Assembly (NCBI GenBank): GCA_023525715.1
Contig: CM042017.1
Span: 81,187,357 to 81,251,356, forward strand
Reading direction: 5' to 3'
Length of the DNA: 64,000 bases
Source: Cichorium intybus
Lineage: Eukaryota; Streptophyta; Magnoliopsida; Asterales; Asteraceae
Shown here: positions 11,315-23,877 of the stretch, piece after piece
Layout of the letters: each line of letters starts with the position of its first letter
Numbering within the stretch: the stretch's first letter is position 1
Notes under the pieces: model-generated
What the model was told of the DNA's origin: nothing
Databases searched by the model: none
What the model saw: the letters and a program-made list of their open reading frames with translations, nothing else
Made by a program: the position numbers and the translations under genes

Positions 11315-14300
11315 TGTAACGACCCAAAAATCTTGAATTTTTATTATATTCAAAATAATGCTTTGAAAGTTTTAAAACCATGTAACGGGAAATATAGAAA
11401 ATTTCCAAGAGTTTGGAGAAAATCGGTGAAAAAGGGCAAAATGGTCATTTGATATCAAAATGACTTCTAAGTAATGAATATATGATTTTGGGGATAATAT
11501 GTAATGAACTAAACCACGATATTTTTGTTAAGTATTGGTTTTGTTAGAAAACCTTTTTGGTAAGAAAATTACAGTAAAAGATTGAAAAAGGGTAAATTTG
11601 TCATTTTACCATAAAAGGGTAATTTGGTCATTTGACCATGTGAATGACCTAATAAGTAAAAATATTGTTGTTTGTGGCAAAAATATAAGAGATGTAGTTC
11701 TTATGTGATGAAAGGTGATTTTAGTGCCAAAAATTCAAGAAATAGAACTTGAGGGGCTAAAGTGAAAATATGGAAAATATAAATATGAGAAAATATATCA
11801 TAAATGGTCATAATTTAGGAGAGAACTTCTGGAAAAAACAAAATCCTCTCAAGAACCGTGAGCAAGTTTTCAAGGATTTGAAGCAAGAATTGAAGATTTT
11901 AGCTTCAAAGAGGTAAGAATATGTCCTATGTTGTATAATTCGTAGAAAAATCATACGATGTCCAAATTAGGTGATTCCAGTGCCCATGGTTTCGTCTCGA
12001 TGTCTTCTTCAGTTCATCAGTTGGGGTTCAGACCTCGTTCAGTCGTTTTCTAGGGTTTTGAACCCGATTTCCATGAGTATGATTTCTGTGTCCAATTGTG
12101 TTGTGAAATTCTTGTAAAATCGTGTGTTCACTGGATTGTTCTGAAATTTTGTGTGGAGAAGAACCTTGTCATGAGCCATATTCGACCAAAAGGAATTTAC
12201 CCAGTTCATTGTTTTGGTTTGGATTTTGGTGTGTGCAACCCGACCTCCACAGATTGGCTGCTGCACACCTAGGTCAACTTGTGGGATTTTTATTTCCCAA
12301 ATGTTCCATGGTTTAGGTCTGAAAATTTGATGGGAAGGTCATTCTCATGTCTACAGTGTTTCATCCAGAGGGATTGATCCAATTCCATTAGGAAGATAGG
12401 GTTCGAATGCCTTCTCTTTGACTGAACCAGAATTGTCGCTGTGCACATTGTCCTTGTTGCACGATTTTTAATTCTCAGTTGGCTTATGCTTTGAGTTTGA
12501 TTTTTTGATGAGAGCTTTATCTTCATGTCTAGTGTAACTCATCCAAAAGGCTTGACTTATTTCCTTTCAGAAGTCAGGTTGTTGGACAGATCTTGTCAAC
12601 CTATGCTGAGTTGTGACAGAAATGTTGCTGCTCATTTCCTTCATATTGTATGATTTTTAATTCTTAATTGGTTTGTCTTTTGGGTCTGAATTTCGAAGGG
12701 TAGTCTCTTGGTTATATCTAGTATGCCTATGTAAGAGGGTTTCCCTTGATTCCATTCCCAAGTGGAATGGAATTGGTGATTCCTCCACTAATCCAGATTT
12801 GTGACAGATTGCACTGTCAATCTTGTCGCTTATTTTCTAAGGTCTTAAAATGTGATTCAAGTCTCGGTATCTTCTTGAGACTTGTCATGTATTGTGTCTA
12901 GTTTTCAGAATGTCTGAGTTTGTGCCATTCGAGTTTCTGAGTTGGGAGTTATGGTCAATTCTTTGACCATGCGTCTTAGATATCAAAATCTAAAAAAAGG
13001 GATAAATAATGTGATATTAATCTATTAAGATGTAGATTAAGATGTCTTTAATTGTTAATAGGGCCTAGCTTATATTAACTAGAATGTTAAATGAACTCCT
13101 TAGGTATTAAGGAGTAAAGTTGAAGGAAAGGAAAACTCAACGGGAAGAAGTGATTATAGTTAGACTTCTCTAACTAGACAAGGTGAGTACTTGCAGTATT
13201 TTTACCCATTTTGGGGTACATGGCAAGTAAGTAATTTTAAGATTTTTTATAAAATTTCTATATGTGAAATTATATGCAAGAGTATTATTTCTAACTTGTT
13301 TGTGAAAGTATAATGCTATATTTGAAGTTATGTTTTGGCCTATGAGCCAATTATGTGAAAGTATGTTTTGGTCTATGAACCAATTATGTGAAAGTATATT
13401 TTGATTACAAGCTATATATGTTTTCAAGTATGAATAGGCATATAGCCACAAGATGTTTAAGAAGTATGTTTTTGTTACAAACCGTATATGTTTTCAAGTA
13501 TGAATGGGCATATAGCCATAAGATGTTTGGAAAGTATGATTTGGCATTAAGCCTAAATTGTTATAAAGATATGTTTTGAACATATGATTGATATGTGATG
13601 AAAGTTATAAATTTGGCATCTAGCCATAAAGACATAAAATGATGTAGTTTGGCACCTAGCCATAAGTTATATGTTTATGAGAAATGTTCAAGCAAGCAGC
13701 AAGTTTTTGTATGACTGGTAATTGTAGCAAGCAGCGTTAGTAAGGGAACTATGTTCCAACCTACCCGGGTTAGGTAAGGGGTCTACTGGGGAAAATCCCC
13801 ATCGCGAAGTAGATTGCCTCAGCACTTCTATGGTGAGGGATGATCCGTTCTTTCTAGCCATAGAGACTTGGGATATCACTTATAGTGATTAAAGCCCTAA
13901 GTATAAAAATCCAGCAAGCTTATAAAACCAGTCAAAGAAAGTAAGAACGATGTTATTTTCGTAAAGTATGTCATAGAATGATTTTTGAGAAGTAATGAGT
14001 TATATTATGTTGTTATTATAAAGTTTTGAAAGAAGATAATTATGCAAGGTATGATACGTAATGATTTTGAAAAGAATAAAGAACTATGGTATGATAATAT
14101 TTTAAAACTTTGAAAGATGTTTTATGTCATAAGTTTTATATAAAGGTTGGAAAAGAAGTTAAAGGTTTGAGTCTAAAACTCATGTAACTCACGAGACAAT
14201 TTTTGTCTTACGTATTCTATGTTTTGCCATGTATTCCAGGTTAAAATAAGTTGCTATAAATGGGATGAAGTTTAGCTGGAGTGGAGCTTGAGTTAGCTCC

Positions 14301-14478
14301 TAATTTGGACGCAAGGTTTAATCCTCTTCTTGCTGACTATGGTTAGATTTGGTATGGATTTGTAACACCCACAGTTTTAAAAATGTAAATTATCGGTTTT
14401 TGATAAACCGTATTTTTGTATTCATGTATTTATACGAAAAACCATAGTATTTGAAAATATTAGAAATGGGGTGTCACA
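11315..14478 (+). mobile_element. Solo-LTR-like insertion A (3,164 bp) inside Athila gag
   Basis: Starts TGTAACGACCC and ends GGGTGTCACA, with ATCTG immediately on both sides (11,310-11,314 and 14,479-14,483). Removing the insert and one ATCTG leaves the Athila gag frame continuous, which fixes the borders. No gag or pol is visible inside. The size, TG...CA termini and 5-bp duplication fit a solo LTR of a gypsy element with long LTRs. It is related to units B (34.1 kb), C (40.7 kb) and D (17.0 kb), although only the terminal parts and scattered blocks are similar. Confidence 0.85.
13290..13680 (+). repeat. Minisatellite in solo-LTR-like unit A
   Basis: Degenerate tandem units of about 35-65 bp built on AAGTATGTTTTGG followed by CATATAGCCA or TATGAGCCAA. 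The equivalent positions of units C and D carry related arrays with different unit lengths. Confidence 0.75.
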
Positions 14479-14483
14479 ATCTG

Positions 14484-16360
14484 CCTCTCCATGTTAGCAA
14501 TGGCCTTTGCATTGGCTTGTGTTTGCTATTGTACAAGTTCATACAGTTTTTCTGCCATGTCTTCCTGGTTTTCCGGAGCATTACGATTGTTACTGGTATT
14601 AGGCGACCCCCTGCTATTGTTGTTGTTGCTACTGGGACCATTGTTGTTAACAGCCTGGAATTGTCATTACTGGTTGGAGGGTGACCCTTGATAGTTATTA
14701 TGACGATTGTTGTAAGGCTAAGTGTTCCCATTGTAGTTCTGACCCCATTGATTATAAGGTCTATATGGTCGTCAATTATTATACTGTCCTTGACCTTATA
14801 CCTGGTTGACCTCCTAGGTCTCCTAGGTCCTCTGTCCTTATTGATTGTTTTGCTGATTTTGTGGTCCCTATTGAAGAGTTGCCATTAATCGATCAAATTT
14901 CATGTTCAAATCTCCTATCTCCTTTTTGACCTCCTTCTTCCATTCATTATCGACCCCTACTGCTGCTGCTATGCTGACTGGCTTTCTTGCAGAATAATTC
15001 ATTTTGCTACCGTTACTCAATTGTTCCAAAAATCTCCAGGATGCCTCTGGGTCTTGCATCATGATGCTCCCACTCGAGGATACGTTTATCATGGCTTGAT
15101 TGATCATATCTACCCCGTCATAAAAGAATTTGACAAGTTGCGACCTTGGAAACTCGTGGTGCGGGCAGGATCTCATTAACTCCTTGAGTCTTTCAAACGC
15201 GTCATGAAATGCCTCTCATGGTTTCTGCTGAAAATATTGTATTGCTCTCTTGATCTCTGACGTCTTGCTGGCAGGATAAAACTCTTGTAGGAATTTTGTC
15301 TTGAGTTGTTCCCATGTTGTGATACTATTCGGTTGCAGAGACGTGAACCAATATTTGGCCTTATCTTTAAGAGTAAAAGGAAATAACCTTAACCTAAAGA
15401 TGTTCTTATTGGTGTTCCTAGGGATATTAGCATTTGCTATCGCTAAGAATTCATACAAATGATTATATGGATCGTCCTGCTTAAATCCTCTAAACTCAGG
15501 TAATACTCCTAATAATTGAGGTCTAATCTCTACCTGACTATCAGCATTATCTGGAAAGAACATCGGTGATGCATCATCGTACTCCCGTGGTTGGAAGTAC
15601 GATGCAACCGACTGCCCGATCGGTTGAGCAAAGTACAAGGGAGGAACCAAATTACCATCAGTATACAACTCATTGTTGTAGTATCGTTGCCCTTGTCATT
15701 GATGTTGTTGTTGTTGTTGTTGTTGTTGTCTCGGAGGTCCCTGATCTCGGTTCCACTGCTGGTTCTGGTTGACAGGGTTGTTTGGCATCCAACCCACATC
15801 CTCATCATCATAGCCTTGATCTCTAGCTTGATATTGGTATTGTTGCGGTTGTGGCCGTTGTGGTTGTATTTGTGGTTGCGGTTGAAAAGGTGGTTGAGGT
15901 TTATAAACGGGTGGTGGTTGTTGTGGTTGTGAAACTTGCACTGGTTAACGTGGACGCGGGGCACCATCACAGGTCGGCACTCCCATGTCAACACAGCAGA
16001 TGCATGATTCCCAACAGGGTTGGTGATTGGTTGACTCAATGGTGGAACTGTTAACTGAGTGCATGGTGGTATGGGTGCAGGGGCTGAAACTGCACCACCA
16101 CTAGCACTAGTAGAGGCTATATTAAATTCTGCTGAAACTCGGGGTACAAATGATGATCCCCCAATTACCTAGCCTGTCGGCTCATTAGTAATATCTTCGA
16201 CTGTAATATCATCCAAACTCATATCGAACAACCGCTTACGCACACGATTTCTGTGCGATGTCCGCTCAATCTCAGAATCAAAAAGAAGAGGTGACGATTG
16301 TTCACCTCGACGCGTACGCATGCACAAGTGCAAACGATCGTTAAAATCAAACAAAAACAA
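14484..16360 (-). pseudogene. Athila-like gag, N-terminal and central part
   Basis: Minus strand. The first frame from 16,360 contains RRGEQSSPLLFD, familiar from Athila gag starts. A proline/glutamine-rich stretch follows (about 15,690-15,950, ending in a run of nine glutamines). Then comes the retrotransposon gag domain: FRGFKQDDPYNHLYEFL, FRLRLFPFTLKDKAKYW, and WEQLKTKFLQEFYP. A C-terminal part with VDMINQAMI, DPEASWRFLEQLSNG and an Asn/Gly-rich tail follows. Stops lie in the Q/P region and after IQYFQQKP (about 15,217), so it is dead. The Athila capsid function is inferred from the domain. Confidence 0.85.
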
Positions 16361-16416
16361 TTACCAAAACTAGAAAAATAAAACCAACTAACACAATACT
16401 TTCAAGCACACCACTT

Positions 16417-16438
16417 CCCCGTCAACAACGCCAAAAGT
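16417..16438 (-). promoter_or_regulatory. Athila-like primer-binding region
   Basis: The minus strand reads TTGGCGTTGTTGACGGGG just after the LTR. It is close to the TTGGCGCCGTTGCCGGGGA sequence that follows Athila LTRs. The match is imperfect, consistent with an old copy. Confidence 0.6.
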
Positions 16439-17009
16439 TGACACGTCACAGTCGTTGATACGGTCAAAAATATAAGATTTAATACCTTACAGGCTTACAA
16501 GCACACTAGCTAAGTGGAAGTACGGGTCGATCCGTAGAGTCAGTGGTTGAAGTATGTGTCAAGAATTAACCAAACTATAGTGTCACTCTATAGCTGGTGG
16601 CGTTCCATACACTTAACAAAATCCAAATACGATGAAAATATCAAAAACATAAACTAGCATGAACGAACTAAATATATCCAACTCCCAATCCAAACATACT
16701 AAACGATCTGATTTTGAAATGTATTCAGGATATCAGAAGCGTTCGATACCACAAAATAACTCAACGAACAAATAAACGTAAACGAAAATCGAAACCGCGA
16801 AATAACTGAAACTGAATGATTACATTAAACTAAAACCCAAACCGAAAGTCGAATGTTCCAGACTTTGGGAATAATCCAGAACCGTCACGTTCCAGCAAGT
16901 TCTACAATCCAGAACCGTTGGAAACGAGCGATAAACAAAACCGAAAAATACGAAAAATAAACTAAACTATGAAAATACCAACTTCTAATCACTGAAATCC
17001 GAAAACACG
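16439..17009 (-). repeat. Athila-like 5' LTR, truncated
   Basis: Matches 6,157-6,715 nearly base for base apart from scattered changes. It then stops abruptly at GAAAACACG (17,009), where the left copy continues into its promoter part. The missing half was lost when, or before, the sequence from 17,010 arrived. Confidence 0.8.
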
Positions 17010-20000
17010 TTGAGTCATGTCTTAAATTTTCGGTCCCAACAAAAACCACTTAGATTTAAAAAAATGTTTAGATAACTTCGGGGGTTACAACTTTATATCA
17101 AACTAGACCATAGAAAGAAATTTAGGATTACAAACCATTGCATAAGTCATGATTCGCTCCATCTAAAATATCAATCTCATCGGGTCATCTACTTGCTTTT
17201 ATTCCTCGTGTTTAGAACCTGGGATATATGGCATAAATAAAATACGTAAGACGAAAACGTCTCGTGAGCTACATGGTTTGGACACAAAACATTTATAAGC
17301 ATAACTTAGTCATTTTCAAACCTTTATAAACCAATCATATAATGACACTTGCTGTCAAACCTTTTGTAACAACATAGAAATATATTTTACTTTCAACGTC
17401 TTTCAAATAAATCAAGTAAAAAGCTATTGACATAAAACTTTTCTTTTTCTTTCCTTTAGCTTGACTGGCATTCGAACACAATTGGATTTTGATACTTAGG
17501 GTCTTAATCACTCTTGGATACCCCAAGTCTATACTAAGATGGTAAGAACATAATCAAATCACCTCAGCCTCTTAATACATGCTTTGACTGGTATCTTAAC
17601 ATGCTTGCTGTTTATACTTAGGACATTAATCACTCTTGGTGATACCACAAGTCTATACCAGAATGGAGAAAACTTTATAAGCCCATCCTGGCCTCATTAG
17701 CTTAGGACATCTACTTCGCAAAAGGAGTGGTACTGTCCCAGTAGATTCCTCTATAGTCCCCTTTGGGAACGTCATTGCTCGGGCCAAACTTTATACGTTT
17801 ATACACATTACTTTTGCATTACATTTCTTTGTTTGCATCAAATACAAGTCATTCATAAACATAACATTGCTAGTCATCAAAACATTCATTCACAAATACA
17901 TTAAGGCTAGATGCCAAAACATTATAAAATTCATAAGGATGGATGCCAAAACTTTCTTTCATAACATTCATAAGGCTAGATGCCAAAACTTTCTTTCATG
18001 AACATTCGTAATGCTAGATACCAAAACTTTCTTTCATAAACATTCCTAGGCTAGATTCCAGAACTTTCTTTCATAAACATTCCTAAGGTTAGATGCCAAA
18101 GCTTTCTTTCATAGACATTCATAAGGCTATATGCCCAAGCTTTCTTTCATAAACATTCGTAAGACTAGATGCTAAAACTTTTTTTTAATCATAGCAGGAG
18201 ACTTTCATAAGCATGACATAGATAGTAAAACTTGCATATATATTCACATTTGAAAGTCACATAAAACTTTATACCTACTTTGCCATGTACCCCCAGAATG
18301 GGAAAAAATCACATGTACTCACCTTAGTAGCTAGGTACGTCTAGTTACACTAATCCACTTTGTCTAGCCTTTCATTGCTTCCAAACTTCCTTCAATCTCT
18401 ATTAATTTTAATGGAATATTAAAATGCATTAGACAACTAAACATACATCATGTGTCTAATCATTCTTGAACTACTACTAACCATTATCTAATTCTATTTT
18501 AATGGTTAAGGATAATTCTTAAAGTACAATGACCATTTTGGACACTTTTACCCATTTTAACCAAAATTGGTAAATTTCGGGTTCTACATGGTTAAATTAG
18601 AAATTTTCTAATTTTTACATCTTTACCAATTCACTACAATAGTTAGATGTCAAAACATTCATCGTTTGACTCATTTATGTCATTATGACAAAACTTGAAT
18701 CAATAAAGTTTCTAAAAAAATAGAAACCGGCAAAAACATTGATATTTTCCTTCAATTATCAGGGATATGTCCCCAATGAACATATAAATACTATTTCTAT
18801 TCCTTTTTCCTTCGTAACGGTAAAATTACCAATTCCACCCATTTATGACATTTTTACAAAAGTCAATATCGTCCTCTTTTTAGTCTTTTCTTCATCTATG
18901 TAATACATAAGGATACCAAGTTTAACTAAAACTTGCATTCAACAAATGCAAATTAAGCTAACTTGAAGTATGATAATAAATTCTTTTGAATCCATTGTGT
19001 GACTTATATCAATCATTGATTCAAGCTCACATATGCTCACGATCTTAATCGTAAGGAAAAATCTGGTTCCTTGTAAGATCATATAAGCCCATGACAACCA
19101 AGTATTTATCCATGAATTCAAGAAATAGCCAATAATCTTATCTTTCATGCATGAAGGGTTCCAAACAATTTCATGTTTCTAAAACTAGTTGCTTTACCAC
19201 AATAACATCAAACTTGCAACTCATACGTATTTTTGAAACCAAAACAAGAAATAAACTAGGAAATAATCCTCAAATCCAACATGCATCGGGTATTTTCAAG
19301 CTCAATAGCTAGGGTTTCAAAAATCAAACTTTTACCTTTATGATTTTTCTGTCCAAAGTGCTAAAATCAGAATTTACTGTTACATGAACTTGAAATCAGA
19401 CCTCAAACAGCCTTTTTAGACCATCAGCAACCTCCCGCCACCACCTCTGTCATCGCAGGCGACCTGCTTCCTTCCGGCTCATGGATTTTGTCTCGTGCTG
19501 ATAGAAAACACAACCCACTGAGACCTTCCTTCGTCTCCCCCTTCGATTGATGTCACACTGCTCCTAAACCGCCGCCGACAACGGTGGGTTTAGCCACCGT
19601 TTTTTCATGTTTCCGACCGGCGGACTCCACAGAAGCGGAGGTTGCTTCCTTTCCCCCATCGAGCTATATTTTTCTCGCTTCTGGACCTTAAAGTCGCACC
19701 CACAATTTCCCTCTTTTCTCCCTCACGATTTCGTGATTTCTTTTTCACTCTTGGCTCCCGAGTTTGGCTTTCAAGATCTGTGGTTGCGTGTTCGTGTTTT
19801 TCGAGAGGGGGAGGATGCGTATTTGCGTTTTATCAATTTTTGGGGAAAGAAAACGTACACCGGGTTTCTCCAAAACCAGGTTCTGATGGGTTTAATGTGC
19901 AAAATACTAAAAATGCCCTTTAAGTTCATTCCTTTGAAAAAAAAATTCAACTTTTTCTTATTATTTTTCCCCAATTTTACACGGGCATAACTTCTTCATA

Positions 20001-20510
20001 CGATATTCAAAATTTACAAACTTTATACCTTTAAAAGGGTGGGAATGAGGTTTACAACTTTTTCTTACTAACTTAAGTCTGAATTTTAATAGATTGTCTG
20101 CTATCAACCCTTGAAAATGACCCGTTGGTCATTTTTGTGACTTTTAGGCCATTTTAAAGCATTCATAACTTATTCGTTATAACTCCAAATGGCCTCAATC
20201 TTTTTCCTATATTTTTTTATCTCAAATATTTCAAAAGTCACCTTGATGACTTTTTCTCATTTCCTTTAAGATTTTGATATATTAATTTTTAAAGTTTGTT
20301 CAATAAAGTTTTCAGTTTTGTCTTTTATTCCCCTTTTTGCTCTTGGGTCGCTAAAACCAAATTCGAATTGATGTAATATCTCATCATAGCTTAATAAAAG
20401 GTTTTACCCATACATGTCCATAATTTTACCTCCTTGGACCATTTTGCCTTTCCATAATACGCTTAAGTATCAAACTCTATTCATACGTGAAAAAATTGTT
20501 GGTTGTCACA
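17010..20510 (-). mobile_element. Solo-LTR-like unit D, inverted and truncated
   Basis: Inverted relative of units A and C. The plus-strand end GGTTGTCACA (20,501-20,510) is the inverted TGTGACAACC start. Blocks around 17,210-17,280 (TCTCGTGAGCTACATGG) and 17,610-17,790 mirror 43,130-43,690 in unit C, and 19,980-20,180 mirrors 40,970-41,150. The terminal part that should read TGTAACACCC near 17,010 is absent, so this unit is truncated there. A more GC-rich patch at 19,430-19,930 contains open frames but no recognisable domain. Confidence 0.7.
17880..18180 (-). repeat. Minisatellite in solo-LTR-like unit D
   Basis: About eight degenerate units of 36-40 bp (CATTCATAAGGCTAGATGCC then AAAACTTTCTTTCATAAA). 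It occupies the same relative place as the arrays in units A and C, in inverted orientation. Confidence 0.8.
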
Positions 20511-21300
20511 TAACCTGTCAGTCAGCCAAGTTTCTTAGAAATTATACACTTTTTGTCAACCACTACCATATTGAATCAAATCCCTTTAGTGGTTGCAAAA
20601 AAGATCTTAAAATTTTCAGTATAGCATGATCCCATTCCCAATAGGTTTTATAAATTAATTTTTTAAACTTTCCAAATATGCATATTATTGAATAAAAATC
20701 CAACATTATAAATAATATTCTTTAAGTCATGATAAGCCAAAAACATCATTGATACCAAATATTTTAAAGATGTATAACCGACAAAAATAATAATTTTGAC
20801 GTGTACCCATTTTGGGAAAATACAACATGACTCGCCTGATACAACTCGTGTACGTCTTATATCCTGAATAGTTTTCTGTTATATAATAATGTATTATAAG
20901 TTATTTCATATACCCAACAGTTCTAATAGAGAAACTGTCACCGGCCGAAATGCATATGTTATAAGTAATAGGATTTCTGTTATACAATAATTTATTGCTA
21001 ATAATTTCGTATATTACGTTGGTCCGATATAAAAGCAGTTACCAACCGAACGTAAGTTATAATATAACTAATGATATTTTAATTATATAATAATGTATTC
21101 AAAATAAGTTTAGTTATAAAAAACAAAATGTCTAAAATATATGTCATTAATTTGGAAATCAGTATGATATATGAATACAAATTATTACTAAATATTTGAC
21201 AGATATTATTTTACCACCTGTCAAAATTTAATAATCAACAACTTATATAATTAATGACATAAAACATCCCTAATTAATATTATTCGAAAATACAGGTGTT
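20511..21300 (-). repeat. Second gypsy LTR fragment and flanking remnant
   Basis: 20,640-20,919 matches part of the LTR at 5,030-5,643, including the block that is tandemly duplicated there and the end TATACCCAACA. The rest is AT-rich sequence in which I recognise nothing. Confidence 0.55.
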
Positions 21301-21626
21301 GCATAAACTGATTCCACTTCAGCATTGGTCTAGGTCCTATTACACACAAGCTTGCCAAATTGTACATGTTTTTGGTTTTTAACTAATTTGAAACATTTTC
21401 ATGTCTGTTTCTTGTTTTGAATTTAGTCAGGGAGAGCACGTTGTGATGTATTAGCGAACAATATGTGTGCATATTTAATAGTAAGCTTGTGGGTAATCGT
21501 GACAAAACCAATCAGGAGGATAAAAATATTGCAATTTTTGTCTTATTGACATCGGTTGTCAAACACAGTACAACTTGTTATAATTATTTCGTTTTTTGGA
21601 ACTTGAACTACGCTTTTGATGATGAT

Positions 21627-21990
21627 GTAATTGTACAAAGAAATGGGACAACTTTGTTTCTGGAATGATGTATGTTTGAGTATTTTGGTGATGATGTAAT
21701 GGTACAATGAAATGGGTTAACTTTATTTCACATATGATATATGTTGGAGTGTTTTTGTATTGAACCATGTTACTAAAGTATCAACAAATTCAATGGTTAT
21801 TAAAATTTGTAATTGTACAAAGAAATGGGACAGCTTTGTTTCTAGAATGATGTATGTTTGAGTATTTTGGTGATGATGTAATGGTACAATGAAATGTGTT
21901 AAGTTTATGTCCCATATGATATATGTTTGAGTGTTTTTGTATTGAACCATGTTACTAAAGTATCAACAAATCAATGGTTATTAAAATTTG
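21627..21990. repeat. 182-bp tandem duplication
   Basis: Two units starting at GTAATTGTACAAAG (21,627 and 21,809), nearly identical over about 180 bp. A fragment of the unit also occurs near 25,825. Short open frames here on both strands are products of the repeat. Confidence 0.8.
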
Positions 21991-22208
21991 TCAAGTGTAT
22001 GTTTGAGTGTTAACTTTGTTACCTAGTGGTTTTTAACTATGTTATGTAATTTTTGCTTTAGGCTTTATTGATATCAACTTAGACAAAAGTCCAACATATC
22101 AATTGTAGTGGTTTTTAAGCTCTGTTATGTATTTTCATAAAACCGTGTTACTAAAGAAGAAAAAATCAAATTACCATGCTAACAAACACATAATTCAGTA
22201 AATGATTC

Positions 22209-22827
22209 CTACGCAAATTGCAAGTACTTCCACTCTACTTTGAGTAATCTATACTTTGGTAAGCACATTCTTAGAATAAAATAAAAATATGGAATTCCAT
22301 GCGGGAGTTGTAAGAATGAAAGAAAAATATGGATAATCCTAAAGATATAAAAGAAAACGATCCAAACAATGAGGCATACCCTGGCAAAATGTTTACATCT
22401 GAAACAAAAACAATGGCTCTTTAAGTAGGTATGAAAAATCATTACGCCAATAACATCAAACCCATTTTTTAATTCCTATCAGTCTCTTCCGATGTGATGC
22501 GATCTCACCAACTACGTGTTTATGTTACTACATAAAATAAAATTTTAAATATCACAAGTAATTCGGACAAAAAGCAATGGTTTTTAACTGTTAGAATTAT
22601 GTCAAACAAAGTACAACCTGTTGATACAATTATGTTGTTTTTTTTTTTGCATTTAAGAAAGAATGATGATGAGTGTATTTGTAGTTATCATTAAGCACGG
22701 TCCCACATTGGTTCAAGTGAAGGCAGCTTTTCAGTTCTACTATGAGAGGCAGTGGTGGTGAACGGAGGTGCATGCATGGTTATTGGGAAAACCCACTCAC
22801 ATTTGTCTCTTCCTTCTATTAAAAGTG
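22209..22827 (-). pseudogene. Duplicated 3' end of RGP1 (last exon plus flank)
   Basis: 22,691-22,827 on the minus strand repeats the last coding exon of RGP1 (26,717-26,854) with few changes. It reads LIEGRDKCEWVFPITMHAPP and so on to PSLEPMWDRA and a TAA stop, where the original has LIEGRDKCEWVLPITVHAPP and TGA. Homology ends just before the splice acceptor side of the exon (after AATAGAAGG and CTTTTA), so the first residues of the exon are missing. The duplication continues leftwards through what is 3' flank in the original: 22,282-22,580 matches 25,857-26,200. The copy lies about 4 kb past the RGP1 stop codon in the same orientation. It has no upstream exons of its own. Confidence 0.85.
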
Positions 22828-23105
22828 TGACAGGGTTCTTAACCATCAAGTTTGGTAATACAGGGTTGTACTCGGTAATAAATGCCTCCTCTTAGGCTTT
22901 TGTAGCCTCTAGTGCCTAATCTGCACTAATCTTGGATGTTTCAATATCATATTATGGGATAGTGGCATATGTGGTATGGATTCTGATTAAGTTCATGCTT
23001 TGGCTTGTCTTTGTCATACAATTCCGAACTTTGACTTTAGTAATTTCACTAATAACAACATTGCTCTACTTAAAGCCTAACATACATCGGCTAGTGCCAT
23101 TTATA
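22828..23105. other. Unassigned stretch
   Basis: I recognise no gene or repeat family here. A 60-residue open frame of hydrophobic composition (22,932-23,114) has no familiar motif. Confidence 0.3.
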
Positions 23106-23460
23106 GTAGAATAGTCCACGAGATAGAAGTACACTTTAACATAATTGTTAGACAAAAAGTAGTTTTTGAGTGTCTAGAAGCACCACGTGCTCAATATTTT
23201 CTCATGGTTATCCATATTGATGGTATAGGCCAACATATGTCACCAGTGGAGTATCACACTATCCTTAAGTGTCGTATGATGATTTGGCTATTTATGGTTG
23301 ATGATATATGCACTGTTTGTCAAAAGGCATGTTTACTCCTGTAGGGAACATGTTGTACATTGTAGAGAGCTCCCATGTTTCAAGTAACAACACAATATAG
23401 TCATGTTGTACATTGTAGGGAGCTCCCAAGTTTCTAAGTAACAACACAATATAGTTAGAA
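23106..23460 (+). pseudogene. Degenerate plant repeat protein with a CxxC...HxxxHC motif
   Basis: Plus-strand frame with IDGIGQHMSPVEYHTILK, then DDICTVCQKACL, a one-base frame change, then CREHVVHCRELPCFK and a stop. The pattern (GLGQHMSPVEYRTILK, CPVCRKACL, GEHAVHCKELPGFKYRH) is one I recall from many dispersed copies in Asteraceae genomes, usually annotated loosely as reverse-transcriptase-associated. The spaced Cys and His residues suggest a small zinc-binding fold. A 53-bp stretch covering the HVVHC part is repeated in tandem at about 23,404. The function is unknown and this copy is broken. Confidence 0.45.
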
Positions 23461-23877
23461 ACATTCTTTTCGATGTATTCTAGCACATAGGGGTTTTCGA
23501 TAAGAACAAAGCACATGTAAAGTTTTTGACCAACATGTTGGAAGGATTTTTGTATAGATAAGAGGAAAACATGCATGTCCTTTTGGGGTGTATATAGAAT
23601 GGAAGTATAATGAATATAATTTTTCAAATTAGTTCCATGACCGAAACACACTACGTGTTATGAACTACAAATTTTGATGTTTTGTTAGTTGTAATTGGTT
23701 GGCTAAGCATTGGTTAGCTAAGCACTAGGTAAAGGACATGAGGACTTTTAGTACATATATGAAGGCTCCTCTACTGTGCACTATAATAGTACTATAATAG
23801 TTTAGTAAACATGAGGACTTTTAGTGCATAGATACGTTGAAAGGACAGAGTGCACTTTAATAGTTTAATGTACATGA

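Larger units (their letters stand above)
6157..17009 (-). mobile_element. Athila-like Ty3/gypsy element lacking RT, RNaseH and integrase
   Basis: Read on the minus strand: truncated 5' LTR (16,439-17,009), primer-binding region, gag with a Q/P-rich N-terminus (from 16,360), gag C-terminus and aspartic protease (to 10,458), a short linker region, an Athila ORF1/env-like region (8.1-9.7 kb), polypurine region and 3' LTR (6,157-7,068). No reverse transcriptase, RNaseH or integrase is found between protease and the env-like region, so the element was non-autonomous or suffered a deletion. A 3,164-bp insertion (11,315-14,478) splits gag. The 5' LTR is cut at 17,009 by the next repeat, so no target duplication can be read. 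Confidence 0.85.

Noticed and set aside
15566..16054. Val/Leu-rich plus-strand open frames of 67-113 codons
   Set aside because: Antisense shadows of the Q/P-rich part of Athila gag.
19607..19990. 127-codon plus-strand open frame
   Set aside because: Lies in inverted unit D, has no known domain, and overlaps open frames in two other phases.
23292..23651. 119-codon minus-strand open frame
   Set aside because: Antisense to the plus-strand zinc-motif fragment and made partly of a 53-bp tandem repeat.
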